Positions 9,756 through 18,948 of a stretch of 64,000 nucleotides of DNA are shown here, in pieces (positions within the stretch are counted from its first letter, which is position 1; each line of letters begins with the position of its first letter). Under the pieces are notes generated by a model. The model was not told the DNA's origin and searched no databases. It saw only the letters and a list, made by a program, of their open reading frames with translations. Source of the DNA: Symploca sp. SIO1C2 (lineage in GTDB: Bacteria > Cyanobacteriota > Cyanobacteriia > Cyanobacteriales > Coleofasciculaceae). The translations under genes were made by a program, and so were the position numbers. The stretch lies in contig JAAHFP010000001.1 of the NCBI GenBank assembly GCA_010672925.1, positions 124,001 to 188,000 of the forward strand, in the 5' to 3' direction.

Positions 9756-11042
9756 ATGTCTGAGGAAGTCAGCACCAAACAAACGGCTAAAGAAGAGTCA
9801 ACCACTCCAAGTCCCATCCAGCCTTGGTCAGCAGAGTCTGAGGCTGATAAATTAATGGATGATTTATTTTCTGACATTGATCGGATTTTGGAGGGAGGTA
9901 CGAAGTTACCGACGGAGCCTGCTAAGCCGGAATATGTTTCCTTGCAGTCGATTGTGATTCCACCAATTACCACTCCTCAAACAGAGACGATACTAACGGA
10001 AGAGCAACAACAATTAGTTGCTCAAGCAATTGATGATGCTGAACCGGGAGAGTTGTTACAGCAACCAGAATCTCCTACATTGAGTCCTGAGACAAAAAGC
10101 TCAGGTTGGCCTTGGGAAAAGTTACTTTGGGCAGTTGGGTTGACTTCCGTTGCAGCGACACTAATTATGCTGTTGATTAGTCCAGAGAGGCAGACTTGGT
10201 TAAGCTCCAAATTGAGTAATATGGGTTTACTACCTGCCCAAAAGACACAGGTGTCAGAATCTGATGCCCAGTTTATTCAATACGCCTTGCGATCGCTGGA
10301 AAGGATCGACCGCAAAACTGAAGCTAATCAACAGAACGCAAATGCAACTGGCGGTACAGGTAATTCTAGCCAACAGGCGAGAGTGGGAGCTGGCAATCAG
10401 TCTTCTGCCCCTAATCAATCAACAACAATTCTGGAAAAAACAGTTTACTACCCAGTTTATCCACCCCAATCGCCTCCTGCAACCTCAGTACCTTTACCTG
10501 TAGCTCCCTCCCCTGCACTCAGTTCGACCGCCAAAGTAACTCCTCCAAAAACTTCGACCGCCAAAGTACCTTCTCCTGCAAATCCGACCGCCAAAGTACC
10601 TTCTCCCGCAACTTCTCCTACCCAAGCAGCTTCTCCCGCAAATCCGACCGCCAAAGTACCTTCGACCGTAACTTCTCCTACCCAAGCAGCTTCTCCCGCA
10701 AATCCGACCGCTAAAGCAGCTTCTCCCGCAACTTCTCCCGCCCAAGTATCTTCTCCCACAACCTCTCCTCAAGCTGCAGCACCAGTCACTGTTGATACGG
10801 AAACTTCAAAAACTGAATTACCACCAGCACCTGCTGCTCAACATGCTCTCGTGGGGTTGATTGAGCTGGAGGCTCCGGAGTCTTCTGCTGCTTTATTTTC
10901 TATCAATGGTGTTACCCAAAGATTTAAGATTGGCGAAGCTATTGGTAATAGTGGTTGGACATTAGTCTCTGTCGATAACAAGGAAGCAGTTATTCGACGT
11001 AATGGAGAAGTTCGCTCAGTTTACATTGGTCAGCAATTTTAA
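9756..11042 (+). CDS. Membrane-anchored protein with PilP/GspC-like C-terminal domain
   Basis: 428 aa. An acidic cytosolic N terminus (1-120) is followed by one transmembrane helix (LLWAVGLTSVAATLIMLLI, about 124-142), then a periplasmic Pro/Thr/Ala linker (about 245-350). The linker consists of near repeats of NPTAKVPSPATSPTQAASPA. The C-terminal 65 residues (VGLIELEAPESSAALFSING, then FKIGEAIGNSGWTLVSVDNK) form a small beta domain of the PilP/GspC HR type, with a repeated strand pattern and IRRNGEVRSVYIGQ at the end. Such proteins link inner membrane assembly platforms to outer-membrane secretins. That role is inference here; no pil or gsp genes are adjacent. The repeat linker is encoded by imperfect DNA repeats and is likely length-variable. 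Confidence 0.6.
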   Translation: MSEEVSTKQTAKEESTTPSPIQPWSAESEADKLMDDLFSDIDRILEGGTKLPTEPAKPEYVSLQSIVIPPITTPQTETILTEEQQQLVAQAIDDAEPGELLQQPESPTLSPETKSSGWPWEKLLWAVGLTSVAATLIMLLISPERQTWLSSKLSNMGLLPAQKTQVSESDAQFIQYALRSLERIDRKTEANQQNANATGGTGNSSQQARVGAGNQSSAPNQSTTILEKTVYYPVYPPQSPPATSVPLPVAPSPALSSTAKVTPPKTSTAKVPSPANPTAKVPSPATSPTQAASPANPTAKVPSTVTSPTQAASPANPTAKAASPATSPAQVSSPTTSPQAAAPVTVDTETSKTELPPAPAAQHALVGLIELEAPESSAALFSINGVTQRFKIGEAIGNSGWTLVSVDNKEAVIRRNGEVRSVYIGQQF

Positions 11043-11104
11043 AAATCCTGAAACTTAAGGCTTTGGTCTTAGGGAACTCAAAAAAATAAATCATCCCAAT
11101 TTTT

Positions 11105-11170
11105 GGACTTGTCTTAACTTCCTCAGCTTCCCCAGCTCCCCCAGCTCCCCCAGCTCCCACTCTTTTTTCC
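11105..11170. repeat. CAGCTCCC/CAGCTTCCT tandem repeat
   Basis: Imperfect 9-nt units of the CAGCTTCCT/CAGCTCCCC type fill the gap between two genes. The same units occur at 38446-38523, in reverse orientation near 18260-18310 and 52030-52055, and inside the tpsB reading frame at about 24175-24295. Confidence 0.8.
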
Positions 11171-11230
11171 CCAGCTTCCTCAAGAAGTTAACATAATTGA
11201 GATATATCTGATATTGAGGAGTACGGGGCA

Positions 11231-11809
11231 GTGGGTTTATTCGAGGATCTCAATAAATTTCTAGAACAACGCCTAGATGAATTTCTACGAAACAATCCCC
11301 ATCTAGAGTTACAGGCACTAGAGGAGCAGTTAACAGAGCAAGAAGAAGATACCCTAAAACTTTTAGCTGATCTACAACTGCAAGAAAAGCGCTTACAGGA
11401 CGAAATTCTGGCAATTGCTCAAGAGATTCAAGAGTGGCACGGGCGAATTAAGAAGGCGAAGTCCCACGGTCGATTAGATTTAGCCCAACCTGCTCAGGAG
11501 CGAGAGGCAGCTCTTCTGCGGCAGGGTAACCAGCTTTGGGGACAAATGGAGGGTCTTAAACAGCGAATTGCCCAAGCGAAGGAACTAATCAGTCAGATTC
11601 AAACCCGCCGTGCTCAAGTACGATCTAAAGCCACAGAAGTAAAAGCTGCTCGTGCTAATACCCAGACTCAGCCGCGCCGGGAGACATTTGGCTGGAACAA
11701 AAGTAGCAAATCTAAAATCTCTAGTGGAGCAGATTCTTTGGAAGAGAAGTTTAAACGCTGGGAAATGGATGAAGAGTTGGAGCAGATGAAGCGGAATATG
11801 GGGCGTTAG
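11231..11809 (+). CDS. Conserved cyanobacterial coiled-coil protein (TIGR04376-like)
   Basis: 192 aa. GTG start at 11231; translation begins MGLFEDLNKFLEQRLDEFLR. Residues 20-145 are a continuous Glu/Gln/Lys/Leu-rich coiled coil. The C terminus ends EEKFKRWEMDEELEQMKRNM. The start and the tail resemble the cyanobacterial family TIGR04376, of unknown function; that match is from memory. No membrane segment. A GAGGA sequence lies about 10 nt upstream of the GTG. It is likely a structural or adaptor protein, but nothing in the context fixes its role. Confidence 0.6.
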   Translation: MGLFEDLNKFLEQRLDEFLRNNPHLELQALEEQLTEQEEDTLKLLADLQLQEKRLQDEILAIAQEIQEWHGRIKKAKSHGRLDLAQPAQEREAALLRQGNQLWGQMEGLKQRIAQAKELISQIQTRRAQVRSKATEVKAARANTQTQPRRETFGWNKSSKSKISSGADSLEEKFKRWEMDEELEQMKRNMGR

Positions 11810-11841
11810 TTAAGATTTGCTGCAATTTGTTAAATGGGAAA

Positions 11842-11970
11842 GTGCTAAGCGTTAAAGAATATGTGAACAGGGATGAGCCTGAAGCCTCTGCCACAGTTAG
11901 ATCAGCTGTTTACAAACAATTTTTGGATGCTATATACTGCTCTGTAGTAGGCGATTTACAAGGAATCTAG
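11842..11970 (+). CDS. Possible 42-aa ORF before the restriction-modification genes
   Basis: From GTG at 11842 to TAG at 11970, the frame gives [20 protein letters not shown] followed by [20 protein letters not shown]. The composition is protein-like, and it ends 11 nt before the methyltransferase ATG in a different frame. There is no clear ribosome-binding site. It could be a tiny regulatory protein, a remnant of a displaced gene, or chance. It shows no helix-turn-helix pattern that would mark a restriction controller. Confidence 0.25.
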   Translation: MLSVKEYVNRDEPEASATVRSAVYKQFLDAIYCSVVGDLQGI

Positions 11971-11981
11971 CCAGAGTAATC

Positions 11982-13442
11982 ATGGGTGTGAGCACCTCTC
12001 GTGCTTTATCGGATTTAGAAAGTAATCCTCCTCTAGGAGGAATTAGAAGTCTTGATCAGAATCTAGTCAGTCTTTTTCAAGATAAGTTTATACTTCAACC
12101 TTCTCTTACTCGCTCTATAGTTAGTTTTCAGGCTAATAAAACTCGATCCACCTATAGATGGTATAAGTACAAAGAAGCATTTTCTGCTTCTCTTGTTGAG
12201 TATTTACTTGATAAGTATGGCATTTTAAAAGGTAAAATATTAGACCCTTTCGCTGGTAGTGGAACTGCTCTATTTGCCACTAGTCAAGCAGGAATAGATG
12301 CTGACGGTATTGAATTGTTACCTATAGGTCAGCAAATAATCGAGACCAAGCAAATTATAGATTTTGAGTTCACTGATGAAGATTTTGTCAGACTTCAAGA
12401 ATGGTTAAAGTTTAAGATATGGAAAAATTTTGCAAATAAGATTGTCCTCCCAGAATTACGCATCACGAAAAATGCATACTCAAGAACAAACCAAGATGCC
12501 ATTGAGCAGTATCTTGGAGTGTGTGAGCGGGAAAATAGTAAAGTGCGATCAGTTCTACATTTTGTTTTACTTTGTGTCTTAGAGTCTATAAGCTATACGC
12601 GAAAAGATGGACAATACTTAAGATGGGATTATCGTTCTGGTCGTGGACAAGGTAAAAAATCGTTTAACAAAGGTAAAATATTGGATTTTGATGAAGCAAT
12701 TTGTCAGAAACTTCACGAAGTTATCAATGATATATCTCCATCGATAAAACAGATGGAACTTTTTCCTTTGGAAAAACGACGGGGCAAAATTAACCTATAC
12801 AGTGGTTCCTGTCTTCAAGTTATGCCAAATCTACCTAAGGCAGAATATGATGCCATCATTACCTCTCCACCTTATTGTAATCGATATGACTATACTCGCA
12901 CCTATGCCTTAGAGTTAGCCCTATTGGGTATAAATGAGAAGGATTTAGTAGAACTTCGGCAAGAAATGCTTAGTTGTACCGTTGAAAATAAACCCAAAGA
13001 CTTATTAACAATTAACCCTCTCTGGCAAGAGGCAATAAATATTGCCGAACAACAGGAATTGTTACAGGCTATTTTAACTTATCTAGATAATCAAAAAGCA
13101 CAAGGTGCATTAAATAATAAGGGTATTCCCAGAATGGTAAGAGGATATTTTTATGAAATGGCTTGTGTAATCCAGGAATGTTTTCATGTTCTCAAACCAA
13201 ATGCATTGTTATTTATGGTTAATGATAATGTGCGTTATGCAGGTGCTAGTATTTCAGTAGACCTTATACTCTCTAGCTTTGCTGAAAAATTAGGTTTCTC
13301 CGTCGAAAGTATTTTTGTGTTACCTAACGATAAAGGTAACAGCAGTCAGCAAATGGGCAATCATGGGCGTGAGTCCTTAAGAAAATGTGTTTATGTATGG
13401 AGGAAAAATAATGTAGATAATAATTGTGAATTGCAAAGTTGA
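11982..13442 (+). CDS. Type II DNA methyltransferase of the AvaI-type system, probably N4-cytosine
   Basis: 486 aa. SAM-binding motif [14 protein letters not shown], lies near residue 84; catalytic motif [14 protein letters not shown], lies near residue 293. The SPPY form is typical of N4-cytosine methyltransferases. About 200 residues separate the two motifs and may contain target recognition. The next gene is an AvaI/BsoBI-like endonuclease, so the expected target is CYCGRG. The stop codon TGA overlaps the nuclease ATG (TGATG at 13440-13444), indicating translational coupling. The region is visibly more AT-rich than its neighbours, consistent with transfer. The gene itself looks intact, so host DNA should be methylated even if the nuclease is dead. 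Confidence 0.85.
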   Translation: MGVSTSRALSDLESNPPLGGIRSLDQNLVSLFQDKFILQPSLTRSIVSFQANKTRSTYRWYKYKEAFSASLVEYLLDKYGILKGKILDPFAGSGTALFATSQAGIDADGIELLPIGQQIIETKQIIDFEFTDEDFVRLQEWLKFKIWKNFANKIVLPELRITKNAYSRTNQDAIEQYLGVCERENSKVRSVLHFVLLCVLESISYTRKDGQYLRWDYRSGRGQGKKSFNKGKILDFDEAICQKLHEVINDISPSIKQMELFPLEKRRGKINLYSGSCLQVMPNLPKAEYDAIITSPPYCNRYDYTRTYALELALLGINEKDLVELRQEMLSCTVENKPKDLLTINPLWQEAINIAEQQELLQAILTYLDNQKAQGALNNKGIPRMVRGYFYEMACVIQECFHVLKPNALLFMVNDNVRYAGASISVDLILSSFAEKLGFSVESIFVLPNDKGNSSQQMGNHGRESLRKCVYVWRKNNVDNNCELQS

Positions 13443-14391
13443 TGCAACCTTATCGAAAGCACCTTAAATCTAGTGAAAATTTGGTGACAACCTACGAAGC
13501 TACTCGCGCAGGTTTTATTACTCTTGCGCTAGAAAAAACAGACTTGCTAGTCCTTATGTTGCTGCAGCGAGAGTACTCCAGGAAGCAGCTTGTCAAGCTA
13601 GATTACCTAGCGAATTGTTAGATATTGAAGGCATTCGCTCAGGATTACTAACTGCCGCAGGTTTATCAGACAAATCTCTTAAGCACTTAACATCACAAGA
13701 TGAGGCAGAAGCTATAAATGGTTTGATTAAAAATTTCCTTGAACCAACAGGTAAAAAATTTGTAGAGGAGCTAGTTTTTAGATTTTTGCTCACTCGTGGT
13801 GATACACTTGGTGGTTCAATGCGAAATGTGGGAGGTTTATTGGCACAAAGAAAACTTACTCGCGCAATCATTTCAACTCTGACAATAGCTGGTATAAATT
13901 ATTACTGGCAACATTCAAAAACTAGGAAATGGATAGAGATGACAAAGGATGACTCAGACATCGAGCTGTATTTGCGTGGTATAAGTTGGGAAAGTTTAGG
14001 AAAGAAACGTACATTAATCTATAACTTAAAAGTGCCAGTAGTTGGAAACAATGTAGATATGTGTTTATTCAACCTCTCTCCTAAAGAATTGCGAGCTAGT
14101 AAATGCAATTTGGTTGAATCTTATATTGCACTTGGTGAACTCAAAGGTGGTATAGATCCTGCTGGTGCAGATGAGCATTGGAAAACAGCACGAACGGCTC
14201 TCAAACGTATATGTGCTGCATTTTCTAAAGTCAATCATTTACCCCATATCTTTTTTATAGGTGCTGCAATTGAGAAAAAGATGGCAGTTGAAATCTGGAA
14301 TCAGTTAGAAAATAACACTCTTACCAATGCTGCAAATTTGAATGAGGAAAGTCAAGTGGTCTCTATTTCTCGTTGGTTATGTAATTTGTAG
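13442..14391 (+). pseudogene. AvaI/BsoBI-type restriction endonuclease, interrupted by a -1 frameshift
   Basis: The ATG at 13442 gives 32 in-frame codons ending [12 protein letters not shown]. The reading then leaves the family, while the adjacent frame from 13537 continues [17 protein letters not shown] to a stop at 14391. Joined, the product is 316 aa, the length of AvaI (about 315). It closely follows that family ([38 protein letters not shown]). The BsoBI catalytic set is present: Asp in NNVDMCLF, Glu and Lys in GELKGG, His in ADEHW. The break is at a run of six A (13533-13538): one extra A, or -1 slippage there, restores the frame. It is therefore a recent mutation, a sequencing error, or a gene expressed by slippage. 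Everything downstream is intact. Confidence 0.88.
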
Positions 14392-14436
14392 CGATCGCAA
14401 ACTGAGAAGTTATTGTCACAGATGACTGGAGTAAAA

Positions 14437-15468
14437 ATGAATGACCACTTGAAAAGCTTTTACAAAATTAACCAATCCGTTGAGCAACTACTGAAGAGTA
14501 AGCATCATTCTTCTGAGGTTAAGCAATCTGCTATCAACTTACGAAAATCAATGCAACCTTGTTTGGCGGAGCTCCGGCAATCAGCTGCTAGGATTAAAGA
14601 TTTACTAAAGGCAGGTTTCGATGATTTAGATCATGCTGAGGATGTTTGGCATAGCAAGCCCAAAATCGCTAGAGTAGCTACTGATGAAATTTGGCAACAG
14701 CTGGAGCAATTGAGGAAGGATCATTGCGGAATTCGTCTTTTGGGCTCTCAATGTAAAAGGGAAGCTGTTAAACAAGCTCAAGCTTGTTGGAAGCAAATAT
14801 TAGAACCTATAGAAGCTAAATGGTTTTTGGGCCAAGGAAGTCAAGCTCAAACAATAGTTGGGAAAGATAATAAAAATAATTTTACTATGGAAATACGCTC
14901 TGTAGTTGCTTCTCAATTTCAAGAAATTATCAAAATTCTCAAAAAAAGTTTAGACATAGTATATAAAAAGCTTGCCAATCTTCATTTAGATTATGTTTTT
15001 CAATATGTTATTTTCTTGGATAAAAGAGCAAGAGACCAGGCAAGAACTAGAATCAACTTAATACTTAATGAAATTAATGCTAAATTTAGGAGTTTAATTC
15101 TTCATTCCCCTTGCCAATCAAGAAATTTATTAGAATTTAACAATCCTTTTAAACCAGCTGTACAATTTTTGCTAAATCCTCATTACAATGATATTGACTG
15201 GCAGAATTTTTGCCGATTTAAGAAAGAAGTGTACACCAAAATAATAGAAGTAATTAATACAATTATTGAAGACCGAATTAACTTGGCAATTAAATCCATT
15301 GAGCAAGTAATCTTATTCTACACTGACTTTCTAGAGCGGCAATACCGATATCAGCAAGAGACACCACAACAAAGAAATGCTGAAAAAGCTTGGATTGACC
15401 AACAACGTCAGCAACTAGAACGGGTGTCTAGTAGTATAGATGCTATCCTGGCTGCACCAGGATTTTAA
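14437..15468 (+). CDS. Unknown coiled-coil protein behind the restriction-modification genes
   Basis: 343 aa from the ATG at 14437, chosen because GGAG lies 5 nt upstream; TTG at 14413 and ATG at 14422 are in-frame alternatives without such a site. It is almost entirely helical: charged heptads at 1-110, a possible Gln/Gly hinge near 133 (FLGQGSQAQTIVG), and further helices to the end. It has no transmembrane segment, no signal peptide and no catalytic motif that I recognise. It starts 45 nt after the nuclease stop on the same strand and shares its AT-rich composition, so it may belong to the same acquired island. A link to defence is inference. Confidence 0.5.
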   Translation: MNDHLKSFYKINQSVEQLLKSKHHSSEVKQSAINLRKSMQPCLAELRQSAARIKDLLKAGFDDLDHAEDVWHSKPKIARVATDEIWQQLEQLRKDHCGIRLLGSQCKREAVKQAQACWKQILEPIEAKWFLGQGSQAQTIVGKDNKNNFTMEIRSVVASQFQEIIKILKKSLDIVYKKLANLHLDYVFQYVIFLDKRARDQARTRINLILNEINAKFRSLILHSPCQSRNLLEFNNPFKPAVQFLLNPHYNDIDWQNFCRFKKEVYTKIIEVINTIIEDRINLAIKSIEQVILFYTDFLERQYRYQQETPQQRNAEKAWIDQQRQQLERVSSSIDAILAAPGF

Positions 15469-15490
15469 GATTAACAAATTAATCCCTCTT

Positions 15491-15617
15491 TGCCGCACAG
15501 CAAAAATAAACCAAAACGTGAAAAAAGTTTAAAAAGCTTACTTTACTGCACAAGCTTTCTTCTCTCCTGCCTCCTGCCTCCTGCCTCCTGCCTCCTGCCT
15601 TCTGCCCCCTGCCTTCT
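15491..15617. repeat. Dispersed repeat, copy A, with CCTCCTG heptamer array
   Basis: It contains GCAAAAATAAACC, then CGTG plus an A-rich run, AAAAAGCTTACTT, CAAGCTTTCTTC and six CCTCCTG-type heptamers. The same order of blocks occurs at 19994-20083 and at 40931-41215. This copy is uninterrupted and serves as the empty-site reference for the element inserted in the third copy. Confidence 0.75.
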
Positions 15618-15782
15618 CTAGATTTTTGGTATCACACCCAATATAGCCAGTGGTAGCTGACTAACAGGAGCCGGTATCATTTCCCCTCTGAAGTCCAAAA
15701 GTTGGACAATGATCAGATAAGCGATCGCTAACAGTATCGAAATCGCTCCAGTGATAATAGCAACTATTTTTCCTTGATCCAT
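15618..15782 (-). CDS. Small single-helix membrane protein, conserved hypothetical
   Basis: 54 aa, read directly from ATG at 15782 to TAG at 15618. It begins MDQGKIVAIITGAISILLAI, continues with a helix ending IVQLLDFRGEM, and ends LPLAILGVIPKI. One transmembrane helix spans residues 6-28, followed by a short charged turn and Pro-rich tail. It is divergent from the lytic transglycosylase, with about 100 bp between start codons. I believe similar small proteins occur in other cyanobacteria, but cannot confirm this here. Function unknown. Confidence 0.55.
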   Translation of the reverse strand: MDQGKIVAIITGAISILLAIAYLIIVQLLDFRGEMIPAPVSQLPLAILGVIPKI

Positions 15783-15881
15783 TTTAATGCTATATTTCTG
15801 AGTTTACTGGTATTTTGTGTAAGCAACTCTCGTAAGATTGCTGTATTACCCCGATTGGAGCTGAATATACATTACCAAAAT

Positions 15882-18239
15882 ATGAAAAAACATCGCTCGA
15901 TTTTCTCCCCCTACAGTACGTCAAGACGCAAAGAACGGAGAAAACAACTACTACTGACTTCAGGTGTCGGACTGTTGTCGCTCATCATGGGAATGACCTT
16001 GTTATCGATAAATCCGAACAGTAGGTTGGGGCAAAGAGCTAGGTTGCTTCAGTTTCAGGTAAATAGTTTCATTACTCGGGGAGATAATGCACAGACGCCT
16101 GTACTAAGACTAGCCTCTACCTCTGTTTCCCAGCGGCGGGAAGTACTCCAAGAAATTGCCCAGGGAAAAAAATCTATTGATCGTTCCCGTGCTCGTTATC
16201 TGTTAGCAGCGGATTTGATTGAACAACAGCAGGGAGAAGAGGCACTCGGTTGGTTGGAAGGATTGGAAGGAGAGTATCCAGTATTAGCAGCACATATTGT
16301 CTTGAAAAGAGCGCAGGCTTACGAAATTATTGGTGAGCAAGCCAAAGCAGAGAAAGCCTGGAAAGATTTACTCAAATACTATTCCCATCATCCAGTGGCG
16401 GCGGAAGCCTTGTATGCTTTGCTATCAGAGGATTCAATCTATCTTAAAAAACGTAATGAAGACTCTGATGACGATACCAGTATCTTCCAACAAATACAAG
16501 AACTATATCAATTTTCCCCAGAAGATCCTAAACACTGGGAAGTTGCTCTTGCCAAATATCCTTCCCATCCCCGTATTCTGGAGTTGATGCGGCAGCGGCT
16601 AAAAGAAGATCCCAAGCAGCCAGAACTAATGCTGTCCTTGGCAAGATATGCTTTTGCTCAGTCAGAAACTATCCCTGTATTGGATCAGTTAGTAGGCAAT
16701 TATGGTGAGGCTGTAAGTAATAAAGACCAAGCAATCATTCAGCCAGAAGATTGGGAAGCGATCGCTCTTGCCTATTGGAAGGATCGAAAATATGGTCAAG
16801 CTAGCCAAGCTTATGCCCAAGCTGCACCTACCGCTGAAAATGCTTACCTAGCGGCAAGGGCGCTCGAATTGGCACAGAAGTCCACCAAAGCCAAACGTGC
16901 CTACAAAAAAATGGTGCGGGAGTTTCCTAATGATCCAGAAACGGCGAAGGCTCTGATCCGAATTGCCAAACTTGAACTGGATATTGAAGCAGCACCTTAT
17001 CTTGACCAAGCTATCAATCAATTTCCCGACCAAGCTGGGGATGCCCTCTTAGCCAAATCTAAAGTGCTCAGGCGTCTCGGCAGTGAGCAAGCAGCGGTAG
17101 AAGCACGGGAATTGTTGCTGAGTGAATATGGTACTTCCGATGCAGCAGCAGAATATCGGTGGAAAATGGCGCAGGCTAGAGCCAAAAGGGGAGATCTAGA
17201 AGGAGCTTTTACATGGGCACAACCCATACTCACCGAGAATCCCCATAGTGAGCCAGCACGTCAAGCAGGTTTTTGGGCAGGAAAATGGGCAAGTAAGCTA
17301 GGGCGTCAACAGGATGCCGAAGCTATTTTCGAGCAAGTCTTAGCTAACTATCCCCAGTCTTACTATGCTTGGCGGTCTGCTGTACATCTAGGTTGGGATG
17401 TGGGGGACTTTCCTACAGTGGGTAAGCAACAACCAAAAGTAGTAGTTCCCCCTGTCAGACCTTTACTGCCCTTAGGTTCTGCGGCGTTAAAAGAACTATA
17501 CCAACTAGGACAAGATCGGGATGCTTGGGCTCTATGGCAAGCAGAATTTCAAAACCGTCTCCAGCCAAAAGTTGCGGAACAATTCACTAATGGTCTAATC
17601 CTGCTAGGTGTGGGGGAGCATTTGCAAGGAATTTCTCAGATCTCGAAACTTGAGGATCGAGAGACACCAGAAGAGCAAGCGGAATACCGGGCTCTAAGTA
17701 AAAAACTCACTTACTGGCATGGTTTGTATCCGTTGCCTTTTGCCGAATCCATTATGACCGAGTCACAACAGCGTAAGATGAATCCCTTGTTGGTGAGTGC
17801 TGTGATTCGACAGGAGTCTAGATTTGAGACAGATGTTCAATCTTCCGCTGGTGCTATTGGTTTAATGCAATTAATGCCTAGTACTGGGGCTTGGGCAGCC
17901 GAAAAACTCTCTGTGAAAAAATATGCTCTAGAAAAGCCTGAGGACAACATTAAGTTGGGTACTTGGTTTTTGGCGCAAACTCACCAAGCTCATCAAAATA
18001 ACTCTTTACTAGCTGTTGCTAGTTACAATGCTGGTCAAGGCAACACAGCAAAGTGGTTTCCGGAGAGAGTGTCCACTGATCCAGATGAATTTGTCGAAAC
18101 TATCCCCTTTGATGAAACCAAAAACTACGTTAAGCAGGTTTTTGGCAACTACTGGAATTACTTGCGATTGTACGACCCACAAGTAGCAGAGAGGCTGGCT
18201 AAATACTCAGCTGGCGAGTCAACTGCTATGAGTAAATGA
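15882..18239 (+). CDS. Soluble lytic murein transglycosylase with TPR-like repeats
   Basis: 785 aa from the ATG at 15882 (MKKHRSIFSPYSTSRRKERR). This start puts a basic stretch directly before the membrane anchor/signal segment LLLTSGVGLLSLIMGMTLLS; a longer frame from TTG at 15774 would overlap the divergent small gene. Residues 90-600 contain helical TPR-like repeats (EALGWLEGLEGEYPVLAAHI; AEAIFEQVLANYPQSYYAW). The C-terminal SLT domain has the catalytic Glu in IRQESRFETD near residue 645, then GAIGLMQLMPSTG and VASYNAGQGN. It cleaves peptidoglycan glycan strands in the periplasm with 1,6-anhydro-ring formation. The domain order matches Slt70-type enzymes. Confidence 0.9.
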   Translation: MKKHRSIFSPYSTSRRKERRKQLLLTSGVGLLSLIMGMTLLSINPNSRLGQRARLLQFQVNSFITRGDNAQTPVLRLASTSVSQRREVLQEIAQGKKSIDRSRARYLLAADLIEQQQGEEALGWLEGLEGEYPVLAAHIVLKRAQAYEIIGEQAKAEKAWKDLLKYYSHHPVAAEALYALLSEDSIYLKKRNEDSDDDTSIFQQIQELYQFSPEDPKHWEVALAKYPSHPRILELMRQRLKEDPKQPELMLSLARYAFAQSETIPVLDQLVGNYGEAVSNKDQAIIQPEDWEAIALAYWKDRKYGQASQAYAQAAPTAENAYLAARALELAQKSTKAKRAYKKMVREFPNDPETAKALIRIAKLELDIEAAPYLDQAINQFPDQAGDALLAKSKVLRRLGSEQAAVEARELLLSEYGTSDAAAEYRWKMAQARAKRGDLEGAFTWAQPILTENPHSEPARQAGFWAGKWASKLGRQQDAEAIFEQVLANYPQSYYAWRSAVHLGWDVGDFPTVGKQQPKVVVPPVRPLLPLGSAALKELYQLGQDRDAWALWQAEFQNRLQPKVAEQFTNGLILLGVGEHLQGISQISKLEDRETPEEQAEYRALSKKLTYWHGLYPLPFAESIMTESQQRKMNPLLVSAVIRQESRFETDVQSSAGAIGLMQLMPSTGAWAAEKLSVKKYALEKPEDNIKLGTWFLAQTHQAHQNNSLLAVASYNAGQGNTAKWFPERVSTDPDEFVETIPFDETKNYVKQVFGNYWNYLRLYDPQVAERLAKYSAGESTAMSK

Positions 18240-18560
18240 GGGTGAGGGAAGAAAAGGGTGGGGAGCAGAGGAGCGGAGGAGCGGAGGAGATGGGGAGCTG
18301 GGGAGCTGGGGAAGAAGAGAGAACTGATAATTTTTGGATACAAAGCTCAAGAAATCCCACCCAAAATTTCACCTCACCCGTCAGCAGACCCGACTGACGC
18401 ACCGGACGGGTCGAATAGAAATCCCACCGTACAACAAGCTTTCTTCTCTCCTGACTTGAAAGAGACGCGGAGACGCGGAGACGCGGAGACACGGAGAGAG
18501 GGATTTTCATGCATGGTGGTGAAATTTTTTCATCGGGACTGCCTCCTGCCTTTCCTAAAC
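18240..18560. repeat. Composite of dispersed and tandem repeats downstream of the transglycosylase
   Basis: In order: GGAGC-type units (18258-18312); a block including GGATACAAAGCTCAAGAAAT (about 18326-18372), which recurs in reverse inside tpsB (24116-24172); a CAAGCTTTCTTCTCTCCTG fragment shared with copies A-C; GGAGACGC octamers (18468-18496); and GTGGTGAAATTTTTTCAT...GGGACTGCCTCCTGCC, shared with 36590-36640. No coding signal was found. Confidence 0.7.
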
Positions 18561-18576
18561 TAAAGCTACAGAAAAA

Positions 18577-18606
18577 TTGTAAAGTTTTGTAATGATATGG
18601 TAAGAT
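18577..18606 (+). promoter_or_regulatory. Candidate promoter for psb34
   Basis: TTGTAA at 18577-18582 and TAAGAT at 18601-18606 with an 18-bp spacer; each matches consensus at four of six positions. They lie about 60 nt before the psb34 ATG. Confidence 0.35.
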
Positions 18607-18664
18607 TATCTACATCAGTGTTACTAACACCGATAAAAGTTCATTAAACAAAAGTTTTCATATC

Positions 18665-18844
18665 ATGCCATATACAACAGAAGACGGTGGAAGATTAAAT
18701 AACTTTGCTCTTGAGCCCAAGGTTTATCAGGCAACCCCTCCAAGTGCAACTCAAAAGCGCAACTATATCTTGTATAGCGTACTTGCTCTAGGACTGATTG
18801 GCGGCTTGATCTACATTGCCTACTCAGCCTCCAGCGTTGGCTAA
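18665..18844 (+). CDS. psb34: Psb34 / ssl1498-family light-harvesting-like protein
   Basis: 59 aa, read directly: it begins MPYTTEDGGRLNNFALEPKV, has TPPSATQKRNYILYSVLALG in the middle and ends with a single transmembrane helix and SASSVG. EDGGRLNNFA and QKRNY are hallmarks of the ssl1498 family. In Synechocystis and Thermosynechococcus this protein (Psb34) binds CP47-containing photosystem II assembly intermediates and competes with high-light-inducible proteins. It is a short gene standing alone, with its own candidate promoter. The family assignment is strong; the symbol follows from it. Confidence 0.85.
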   Translation: MPYTTEDGGRLNNFALEPKVYQATPPSATQKRNYILYSVLALGLIGGLIYIAYSASSVG

Positions 18845-18948
18845 CAGTGGCAAGATGAACTCGTAAGCATAGAAGAGAGCAAGTGCTAGGAAATTTGCAA
18901 CTAAAATATGCGCCCTAGCCTAATTGTGACAGAGAAACACCAGGCAAA

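Noticed and set aside
18258..18563. 101-aa frame downstream of the transglycosylase
   Set aside because: It consists of GGAGC and GGAGACGC repeat translation and a dispersed repeat block.
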